Assembly (NCBI GenBank): GCA_021792615.1
Contig: JAJYUJ010000024.1
Coordinates: forward strand, 1-37,986
Reading direction: 5' to 3'
DNA from: a bacterium
GTDB lineage: Bacteria > JAMCPX01
DNA length: 37,986 nt
A program made the position numbers and the translations under genes. Within the stretch, counting starts at the first letter, position 1. Each line of letters begins with the position of its first letter. Under the pieces are notes generated by a model, which worked only from the letters and a program-made list of their open reading frames with translations, was not told the origin of the DNA and ran no database searches. Positions 32,104 through 37,986 of this stretch are shown one piece after another.

Positions 32104-32181
32104 GACCCCACCTTAATCCTCTCCTAAAAGGAGAGGAGATTTTGACCCCTTCCCCTATTAGGGGAAGGAAGGGATGGGGTC
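32104..32181. repeat. Nested palindromic element (REP/MITE-like)
   Basis: An outer inverted repeat GACCCCA (32104-32110) and TGGGGTC (32175-32181) encloses two hairpins. The first has 9-bp arms (TCCTCTCCT, AAA, AGGAGAGGA; 32117-32137). The second has 10-bp arms (CCTTCCCCTA, T, TAGGGGAAGG; 32148-32168). The whole could fold into a three-way or cruciform RNA/DNA. This layout is that of dispersed palindromic elements found in many copies in intergenic DNA. Confidence 0.72.
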
Positions 32182-32245
32182 TTAGGTATTTACACCTTTA
32201 TTGCGGCTATGGAGCCGGGTTAGAGAGAAAGCGGGGACCTGAAGT

Positions 32246-34039
32246 ATGAAGGAAGAGAAAACATATCTTTCGTCCGAGAGGGAATCATTCGATCATCTGA
32301 CGGCAGCTCGCCGAGTCGAGAGGACCGTCTTCTTCTCGACCAATAAAAAGGATTTTGCATGGATGCGGGAAAATGTTCCGTGTCAGACAGCATGCCCGGC
32401 GTCAACAAACATTCCCGGTTATATTTATACCGATTATCAGGAAAGGTACGGCAGGTCTTACGAGATTAACCGGTCGGTGAATATTCTGCCCGGTGTTCTC
32501 GGCAGAATCTGTTCTCGGCCGTGCGAACTCTCATGCAGGCATGGATGGCCGGGATTCGGCGAATCTGTTGCAATATGTCATTTGAAAAGGGTTGCAAGTG
32601 ATTTTAAGCCGGAAGGGCATCGCATAGAGGAGTCCATGTTCGGTCCTTCGGGCAAAAAAATCGCAGTCGTAGGATCCGGGCCGGCAGGTCTCGGCGCTGC
32701 TCATGACCTTGCCATCTTTGGTCATCAGGTAACAATCTATGAGGCACTTGAGCGTCCCGGGGGCATGCTCAGGTACGGTATACCGGAATTCAGGCTCCCG
32801 CGAAACATACTCGATATCGAGATCTCGAATATTCTGAGACTGGGCGTTGACCTGCGTGCGGGTGTGCGGGTCGGCAAGGATATCAAGCTCGAAGAACTTA
32901 CGAAGGGGTATGATGCAGTACTTCTTACGGCTGGTACCTACAGTCCGAACAAGCTTGGTATAAAAGGCGAAACCGTCGAGCACGTATACTCGGGCCTTGA
33001 CTTTATGATGGATGCGAATTCCGGCAAGGATATCTTCGTCGGCAGTAAGGTCCTCGTTGTCGGCGGCGGGTATACAGCCATGGACTGTGCAAGGACATCG
33101 CTTCGGCTTGGTGCAAAAAGGGTGATCATAAACATACTGACGACCGAAGATTACATTACGGTAAACAGGGAAGAACTCAACGAAGTAAAGACCGAGAATG
33201 TGGAGATACGGGGACTTGTGTCCATCGAGCAGATCGAACGTTCCGGCAGTAACCTCAATGTCAAATTCAGGAGGAACAGGCTCGGGGGATACAGCGAAAA
33301 GGGTGAAAGGCTTGCGGTGCCGATAAAGGATTCCGATTTCACGGATGAAGCGGATGCCGTAATCTATGCAATAGGCCAGAGGCCTGAAACAAACTTTGCA
33401 AAGGGCGTGATCAAGCTTGAAAAAAACAGCATGATACCGTTTGACCGGTCGAACTCTGCAACGGAGGTAAAGGGGCTTTTTGTTGCAGGTGATTTTGGGA
33501 CCGGTGCATCAACGGTCATAGAATCGATAGCATCGGGACGCAGCGCTGCCTGGTCAATCGACAGATACCTTATGGACAGAACGCGGAGGAAAAAGGTCGT
33601 ACGGTTCGAAAAATACTCGGAAAAGCAGCGGGAAAGGGCGTGGGATTTCATACCGCGGCAGGTAATGCCGACGCTTCCGGTAAAAGAACGAGTCGATCAG
33701 CTTGAAGTGGAACTCGGATTGAACAGGACTCTTGGCAAAGAGGAGTCAAAGAGATGCTACCTGTGCTCTCTGAAATTCGAAATCGACGTAACGAGGTGCA
33801 TATACTGCAGGTACTGCATGGATGTTTGCCCGACAAACTGCATCCATACGACAAAAGATGTTGTGACCGAAGAGGATGGGAAGCAAAAACTTCTCGTAAC
33901 GGACAAGTGGAACGAGGTAAGCGCCATTGTTATCGACAACAACAACTGCATACGGTGCGGTAATTGTAAGAAGGTGTGTCCGGTAGAGTGCATAGACGTT
34001 GTCAAATCCGAACTTATTGAGCAGGATGTAGAGGCTTAG
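32246..34039 (+). CDS. GltD-like NAD(P)-linked FAD oxidoreductase with C-terminal 2[4Fe-4S] ferredoxin domain
   Basis: A 597-residue flavoprotein. The N-terminal Fer4_20 domain (about 40-120) has Cys residues at 46, 50, 89, 93, 97 and 111, as in the small subunit of glutamate synthase. FAD is bound at GSGPAGLG (143-150), and a second dinucleotide fold with VVGGGYTAMD (near 270) takes NAD(P)H. The C-terminus adds two [4Fe-4S] ferredoxin motifs: CIYCRYCMDVCP (from about 518) and CIRCGNCKKVCP (from about 568), with CYLCS before them. GGGGA lies before the ATG. It has no GltB partner here and sits next to korAB. A similar GltD-like subunit (KorC/BzdV) links 2-oxoglutarate oxidoreductase to NADP in anaerobic aromatic degraders, so I infer electron transfer between ferredoxin or KorAB and NAD(P). 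Confidence 0.88.
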   Translation: MKEEKTYLSSERESFDHLTAARRVERTVFFSTNKKDFAWMRENVPCQTACPASTNIPGYIYTDYQERYGRSYEINRSVNILPGVLGRICSRPCELSCRHGWPGFGESVAICHLKRVASDFKPEGHRIEESMFGPSGKKIAVVGSGPAGLGAAHDLAIFGHQVTIYEALERPGGMLRYGIPEFRLPRNILDIEISNILRLGVDLRAGVRVGKDIKLEELTKGYDAVLLTAGTYSPNKLGIKGETVEHVYSGLDFMMDANSGKDIFVGSKVLVVGGGYTAMDCARTSLRLGAKRVIINILTTEDYITVNREELNEVKTENVEIRGLVSIEQIERSGSNLNVKFRRNRLGGYSEKGERLAVPIKDSDFTDEADAVIYAIGQRPETNFAKGVIKLEKNSMIPFDRSNSATEVKGLFVAGDFGTGASTVIESIASGRSAAWSIDRYLMDRTRRKKVVRFEKYSEKQRERAWDFIPRQVMPTLPVKERVDQLEVELGLNRTLGKEESKRCYLCSLKFEIDVTRCIYCRYCMDVCPTNCIHTTKDVVTEEDGKQKLLVTDKWNEVSAIVIDNNNCIRCGNCKKVCPVECIDVVKSELIEQDVEA

Positions 34040-34041
34040 AC

Positions 34042-35076
34042 GTGCTGAAAAAATCCTTAAAATATGTTATCATAGGTGACGGGCATGCAGGGAACAGCGC
34101 TGCAGAGACCCTGAGAAAAGGAAATCCCGGTTCTGAGATAGTCATCATATCTTCCAAACCAACGCATTACTTCGATCACAGTCTTCTCGCAACTTTTTTG
34201 CTCGATAAGAAAGATATAACATCTCTGTATGTTTATCCGTATACATGGTACAAGGAAAACAATATCAGATTAAGACTTAATCAGACCATTACAAAGGTTA
34301 TTCCTGATAAACACGAGCTTATTCTCGCGCATAACGAACGCGTGTATTACGATAGATTGCTGATAGCATCCGGTGCAAAACCAAAATTACCTGAATCCCT
34401 GTCACGGTATAAAAATCTGCTAACCGTATTTACGGATGCTGTTGACGCAATGAAACTCAGGGAAAGGCTTGGAACATTCAAGCACGTAACGATGGTTGGA
34501 GGAGACTGCATAGGACTTCATCTTGCTGGTGCCATGTTAAAGCTCGGAAAATCAGTTACTTTCGTACTGAATGAATATAATTTCTGGCCTCTTGAGTTTG
34601 ATGAAACAGTAAAGAGTAAGCTTATAGGATGCCTGAAAAAGAAGCATATCGAGGTCGTTGCAGATGATATGACGACAGAGATTGTAAGAGACGGTACAGG
34701 GCTTAACGTTATGACCAAAAACGGTAAGATCATAAAGACAGACCTTGCATTTCTTACCTCGGGTATGGTCCCGAATATAGATTTCCTTGACGGCAGTGGT
34801 ATCGATGTCCAGACAGGTATCCTCGTAGACGAATACATGCATACCAGCGCACAGGATATCTGGGCTGCAGGGGAGTGTGCCACCGTTTATTATCCGGAAT
34901 TGAAGGATTACCGTCAGACAACCGGGGAGATCAACGCGAAGGCGCTCGGGAATATATCGGCAAGAAACATGCTTGATGAAAAAAAAGTGGTAAGCCTTGC
35001 GGAACCCGGCAAGATAACAATAGAAGGTGAAGACTTTATTACCTACGGGTGGAAAGGATTCTCAATTGACATTTAA
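34042..35076 (+). CDS. FAD-dependent pyridine nucleotide-disulfide oxidoreductase, NirB/rubredoxin-reductase-like
   Basis: A 344-residue class I flavoprotein. The N-terminal FAD site is VIIGDGHAGNSAAETL (residues 9-24), with the following acidic/Ser stretch IVIISSKP; the NAD(P) site is VTMVGGDCIGLHLAGAML (near 152-169); and the C-terminal FAD site DIWAAGECATVYYP. There is no CxxxxC redox disulfide, so it is of the NirB N-terminal, rubredoxin reductase or ferredoxin reductase type. It starts with GTG, preceded by GAGG at 7 nt, only 2 nt after the previous gene, and overlaps the next gene. With its neighbours it probably passes electrons to or from the 2-oxoacid oxidoreductase; the direct partner is unknown. 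Confidence 0.86.
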   Translation: MLKKSLKYVIIGDGHAGNSAAETLRKGNPGSEIVIISSKPTHYFDHSLLATFLLDKKDITSLYVYPYTWYKENNIRLRLNQTITKVIPDKHELILAHNERVYYDRLLIASGAKPKLPESLSRYKNLLTVFTDAVDAMKLRERLGTFKHVTMVGGDCIGLHLAGAMLKLGKSVTFVLNEYNFWPLEFDETVKSKLIGCLKKKHIEVVADDMTTEIVRDGTGLNVMTKNGKIIKTDLAFLTSGMVPNIDFLDGSGIDVQTGILVDEYMHTSAQDIWAAGECATVYYPELKDYRQTTGEINAKALGNISARNMLDEKKVVSLAEPGKITIEGEDFITYGWKGFSIDI

Positions 35077-36922
35077 AAGAAGCCTGACAATCGAAATATG
35101 CGGCAGCTCGGGAGACAGGTCCCTTGCAGCTGGAGAAATACTGATCAGGACCCTTTCTGATATCGGGTACCATGTTATATCGTTCGATGCCTATCCTGCG
35201 GAGATCCGTGGCTTCGGGAAAACCGTAGCGCACATGAGGGTAGGGAGGGAGTTCATGCTCAGCCTGAGCAGCAAGGTGGACATACTCGTGTCGTTGAATG
35301 ACCGGTATGCGATCGAGCAATTAAAAAATTTAAATGACGAAGGTGTGGTCATATTCGATAACCGGCCACGTGATATTACGTATGAGGTTTTACAACAGAA
35401 TGAGGATGAAACAGATAAACACCATCTGGGACCCGGCGTCTATAAAGATGAAGAAGGATGGAAAGAGATTACAAGCGAGCAGGTGAGTATTGCAGGTCAT
35501 CTCGGCCCCGGCATGTATCTCTACGGAGTACCCCTTTACCAGTTGAGCCAGAAAACAACGAATGAATCCAGATCGAGAAACATCGTTGTCCTCGGCTCTG
35601 TCGCCGCATTGTTCAACATACCGAAAAATGAATTTATCAATAACCTTACTGCGAAGCTCGGGAAAAAAGATAAAAGCGTGGATTCAGTTGTTGCCGCATT
35701 CGAAGAAGGCTACAACTATGTGCGTGAGAATGTTGTCAAACTTGATCCCTACAATTTTGAACGGTTGTCCGTGGACAGGAAGGGCTACAAACTGATGGAC
35801 GGCAACAAGGCAGTTGCACAGGGGGCGATTGATGCTGGCTGCAAGTTGTATGCAGGCTATCCGATTACCCCTGCAACAAAGATCATGGAGGTATTGTTTG
35901 CAGAATTGCCGAAACGCGGTGGTGTCGTTGTACAGACCGAGGATGAGATCTCTGCAATCGGGCACGTGACCGGCGCCGGATTTGCAGGTGTCCGTGCCAT
36001 GACCGCGACCTCGGGACCCGGTTTCTGCCTCATGACCGAGTTTATCGGATACAATGTCATGTCGGAAAACCCCGTTGTCATCGTCGACAGTCAGAGGGGC
36101 GGTCCTGCAACGGGCCTGCCGACAAAAACAGAGCAATCCGATCTGAACCATGCATTGTTCGGGGGAAACGGAGATACACCAAGGATTGTCGTAGCACCGA
36201 CCAGCGTGAAAGAGTGCTATCAATGGACGGCAGAGGCATTTTATCTTGCGGAAAAATACCAGATGCCTGTTATAATTCTGATTGATCTGTTTTTATCATT
36301 GTCCGTCAGAAATGTTGAGCTCGACCCGCTGCCGGATTACAAAAAGGGCAGCAACAAAGTACCGTCACAGGAAGATATGAAACTCTATCTCCGCCAAAAA
36401 ATGACGGATGACGGCGTATCACCGCGCGCGCTTCCCGGACAGGAAAACGGGTATCAGGTCGTTTCAGGCCTTGAGCAGAATGAGTACGGCACGCCTGTTT
36501 ACGACGAGTATTCTCATACGGCAATGACGCAAAAAAGGTTCAGAAAAATACAAACTGCCCTTGACAACGATGTTCCATTGCCGGAGAGAATCGGGCATAA
36601 GGGCAGGGTAAAGCTTGGTGTTATATCGTGGGGCTCGACAGCCGGAGCGGTCGCAGATGCTGTCGATAGTGTTCTCAAGGAAGGTAAAAGTGTGGCAATG
36701 CTCAAGCTGATCGTGATAAATCCACTCAAGGAAAAAGAAATCCAGACATTTTTGGATGACTGTGAAAAGGTACTGGTGCCGGAACTTAATTATCAGGGAC
36801 AGTTTGCAAACTGGCTTGCGATACATTTTCAGAAAAAATTCTTCAGATACAACAAGGTTGCAACAAGGCCGATAACGCATGACGAGATAGAGGCGGAAAT
36901 TAACAGGCTTTTAAAGGAATAA
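35066..36922 (+). CDS. korA: 2-oxoglutarate:ferredoxin oxidoreductase, fused gamma-alpha subunit
   Basis: The catalytic thiamine-diphosphate enzyme splits 2-oxoglutarate plus CoA to succinyl-CoA and CO2 with ferredoxin reduction, or runs in reverse. About 618 residues: an N-terminal gamma domain (about 5-185), the pyrimidine-binding alpha domain with AGYPITPATKIMEV (YPITP near 265-269) and ISAIGHVTGAGFAGVRAMT, then GGPATGLPTKTEQSDL, the pattern of 2-oxoglutarate-type KorA, and the C-terminal domain. The frame is open from a GTG at 35027, but TTG at 35066 has AAAGGA 7 nt before it and starts where homology begins, so I choose TTG; it overlaps the previous gene by 11 bp. korB follows after 3 nt. 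The fused form needs no separate gamma gene; no delta ferredoxin gene is adjacent. Confidence 0.9.
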   Translation: MTFKRSLTIEICGSSGDRSLAAGEILIRTLSDIGYHVISFDAYPAEIRGFGKTVAHMRVGREFMLSLSSKVDILVSLNDRYAIEQLKNLNDEGVVIFDNRPRDITYEVLQQNEDETDKHHLGPGVYKDEEGWKEITSEQVSIAGHLGPGMYLYGVPLYQLSQKTTNESRSRNIVVLGSVAALFNIPKNEFINNLTAKLGKKDKSVDSVVAAFEEGYNYVRENVVKLDPYNFERLSVDRKGYKLMDGNKAVAQGAIDAGCKLYAGYPITPATKIMEVLFAELPKRGGVVVQTEDEISAIGHVTGAGFAGVRAMTATSGPGFCLMTEFIGYNVMSENPVVIVDSQRGGPATGLPTKTEQSDLNHALFGGNGDTPRIVVAPTSVKECYQWTAEAFYLAEKYQMPVIILIDLFLSLSVRNVELDPLPDYKKGSNKVPSQEDMKLYLRQKMTDDGVSPRALPGQENGYQVVSGLEQNEYGTPVYDEYSHTAMTQKRFRKIQTALDNDVPLPERIGHKGRVKLGVISWGSTAGAVADAVDSVLKEGKSVAMLKLIVINPLKEKEIQTFLDDCEKVLVPELNYQGQFANWLAIHFQKKFFRYNKVATRPITHDEIEAEINRLLKE

Positions 36923-36925
36923 ACT

Positions 36926-37741
36926 ATGGATCCATATGTAAAACCAGAGGTATATTATCCAGACGAGGACATACAGAAAGTAAAGGAAAAGGGAGTACTC
37001 CAGTACAGGTCCGAGAGGCTTCCGACCTGGTGTCCCGGATGCGGTTATTTCGGCATAGAAACCGCATTGACGAATGGTCTGGGTAACCTCGGCATAAAGC
37101 CGAAAGACCTGATCGTGATTTCCGGTATCGGATGCGTGGGAAGGTACCCGTTTTTTATACGGGGATACGGCATGCATACGCTTCACGGAAGGGCGCTGCC
37201 CGTAGCATCGGGTGCAAAGCTTGCGAGGCCGGAACTGACCGTCCTTGCATTGGTGGGTGATGGAGACGGACTCGGCATAGGTGCCGGCCACCTGCCTCAT
37301 ACGATACGCAGGAATCCCGATATAACGTGCGTTCTTTTTGATAATGCCATCTACGGACTGACAAAAGGACAGACAAGCCCTATGACCCCGCAGCATCAGG
37401 TGACACGATCGCACCCTCTGGGAAACCCGGATCCAAAAATGAATCCTGTGCTTCTTGCGCTCTCGTATGGTGCGGGATTTGTTGCAAGAGGGTTTGCCGG
37501 AGCTCCCGATGAAATGCAGGTTTTGTTTGAACAGGGCATAAAACACAAAGGTTTCTCTTTTATTCACATCATGAGCCCGTGCGTCACGTTTGATAAGGTC
37601 AATTATCTTTATGACAACCTGAGAAGCTGGGTGCGGCCTCTGCCGCCGGGGTATGATAACGCGAACCTTGATAAGGCGTTTGACGTTGCAAGGGGCACAG
37701 AACTTTATACAGGGATTATTTACAACAATAAAATTGGTTAA
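36926..37741 (+). CDS. korB: 2-oxoglutarate:ferredoxin oxidoreductase, beta subunit
   Basis: The 271-residue beta subunit binds thiamine diphosphate and one [4Fe-4S] cluster. The cluster ligands begin with TWCPGCGYFG (residues about 29-38), continue with GIGCVGR near 72, and a distal Cys (MSPCVTF) near 214. The TPP/Mg motif is GDGDGLGIGAGHLPHTIRRN followed by DNAIYGLTKGQTSP, both typical. It lacks the separate ferredoxin domain. AAAGGA precedes the ATG, which lies 3 nt after korA, so both subunits are made together. Sequence cannot fully exclude another 2-oxoacid, but the KTEQSDL feature of the alpha subunit favours 2-oxoglutarate. A long minus-strand open frame across this gene is a shadow. 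Confidence 0.92.
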   Translation: MDPYVKPEVYYPDEDIQKVKEKGVLQYRSERLPTWCPGCGYFGIETALTNGLGNLGIKPKDLIVISGIGCVGRYPFFIRGYGMHTLHGRALPVASGAKLARPELTVLALVGDGDGLGIGAGHLPHTIRRNPDITCVLFDNAIYGLTKGQTSPMTPQHQVTRSHPLGNPDPKMNPVLLALSYGAGFVARGFAGAPDEMQVLFEQGIKHKGFSFIHIMSPCVTFDKVNYLYDNLRSWVRPLPPGYDNANLDKAFDVARGTELYTGIIYNNKIG

Positions 37742-37772
37742 CCCGTAGAAACACCTGCAATCTCTGCAGTAA

Positions 37773-37797
37773 TTTGTCAAAATTACAATATTTGTCA
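37773..37797 (+). repeat. Two TTTGTCA direct repeats upstream of the last gene
   Basis: TTTGTCA stands at 37773-37779 and again at 37791-37797, an 18-nt period, followed by a related TTGTCT at 37800-37805. They lie 50-70 bp upstream of a promoter and may be activator or repressor sites. Confidence 0.35.
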
Positions 37798-37828
37798 CAT
37801 TGTCTGTTCGGTTATCAACAAAAGCAGT

Positions 37829-37922
37829 TCTTTTTCAACAACTTGACAATTATAAATCTGGCATGCTATTAGCAAAAATTATTTTATAAACAGGGTAGTT
37901 AAAAAAGAATTGTTGAAAAAGA
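37829..37922. repeat. 13-bp inverted repeat flanking the terminal promoter
   Basis: TCTTTTTCAACAA (37829-37841) and its exact reverse complement TTGTTGAAAAAGA (37910-37922) enclose 68 bp that hold the candidate promoter. One arm is upstream of the -35 and the other in the leader, a layout suited to looping by a dimeric regulator. Confidence 0.6.
37843..37873 (+). promoter_or_regulatory. Promoter before the last gene: sigma-70 or sigma-54 type
   Basis: TTGACA (37843-37848), 18 nt, TATTAG (37867-37872) is a fair sigma-70 promoter. The same DNA also reads as a sigma-54 site: TGGCATG with GG at 37860-37861 and GC at 37872-37873, exactly 10 nt apart, with one mismatch in the -12 element. Sequence alone does not decide between them. 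Confidence 0.5.
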
Positions 37923-37959
37923 GTTTAAATATAAACAGAGGAGAGGATTCGATAAAATT

Positions 37960-37986
37960 ATGAATGTGACAAAAAAATTGACTCTG
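37960..37986 (+). CDS. Start of a gene cut by the window end
   Basis: ATG at 37960 opens a frame of nine codons (MNVTKKLTL) to the end of the window. GAGGAGAGG at 37938-37946 lies 13 nt upstream, a long but usable distance; GTG at 37966 is an alternative start, though farther from that site. The basic then hydrophobic beginning could be an export signal, but too little is seen to name it. Confidence 0.5.

Noticed and set aside
35684-36223. 179-codon minus-strand frame
   Set aside because: Lies fully opposite the conserved alpha domain of korA and has no recognisable features.
36911-37798. 295-codon open frame opposite korB
   Set aside because: It is antisense to a clear TPP-enzyme subunit, has a low-complexity basic composition and no ribosome site or family features.
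1-37986. CRISPR array, prophage or insertion sequence
   Set aside because: No regularly spaced repeats with unique spacers, no transposase, integrase or phage structural gene was found.

Overview
The window looks like chromosome of an anaerobic, diderm (Gram-negative) bacterium of moderate GC content. An outer-membrane FadL-type channel, a second outer-membrane barrel, a lipoprotein and an ECF sigma/anti-sigma pair with periplasmic partners show a diderm envelope. ResB/CcsA cytochrome c assembly (System II), a FadN/FadA beta-oxidation pair, a 2-oxoacid:ferredoxin oxidoreductase, a GltD-like iron-sulfur flavoprotein and an Aquifex-type aconitase fit Desulfobacterota (former Deltaproteobacteria) or a neighbouring anaerobic lineage. 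This placement is an inference; there is no rRNA or marker gene to prove it. I see no phage, insertion sequence, CRISPR array or integrase.

Layout. 1-4.0 kb (minus): operon dus - receiver/Fis-HTH regulator - thiD - anion-transporter-like permease. 4.0-6.1 kb (plus): fadL-like channel with a textbook promoter, then an overlapping PAP2 phosphatase. 6.1-9.9 kb (plus): fadA-fadN beta-oxidation operon with a FadR-type operator and a terminator. 10.0-12.2 kb: resB-ccsA. 12.2-16.3 kb: a tandem HAD-HAD phosphatase and a SWIM-SNF2 helicase. 16.5-18.8 kb: MmgE/PrpD plus a ComA (phosphosulfolactate synthase) homologue. 18.8-20.5 kb (minus): a metallophosphoesterase-nucleotidyltransferase fusion. Then tRNA-Ser(GGA), a flavin-reductase-like protein (plus) and an APH-family kinase (minus).

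22.6-26.9 kb (minus) is the most unusual region: outer-membrane barrel, ECF sigma factor, degenerate membrane anti-sigma factor, a small exported protein, a DUF3106 protein made of seven 18-residue repeats, and a lipoprotein. The anti-sigma factor and the small exported protein share a Met/His hexapeptide repeat (consensus MDMYEH). The sigma and lipoprotein genes share a GGAACTT-N16 candidate ECF promoter. I propose a periplasmic sensing module, possibly for a soft metal.

26.9-37.7 kb: mutL (minus) diverges from a family-4 uracil-DNA glycosylase (plus). Then follows a central-carbon block: aconitase, zinc-ribbon protein, GltD-like FAD/Fe-S oxidoreductase, NirB-type FAD oxidoreductase, and the alpha (gamma-fused) and beta subunits of a 2-oxoglutarate:ferredoxin oxidoreductase. 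Together these could carry citrate to succinyl-CoA with electron transfer between ferredoxin and NAD(P)H. The window ends in a structured promoter region and the first nine codons of another gene.

A recurring feature is that several genes without a Shine-Dalgarno sequence have good sigma-70 promoters whose -10 box lies only 6-13 nt from the start codon, suggesting leaderless or near-leaderless mRNAs.
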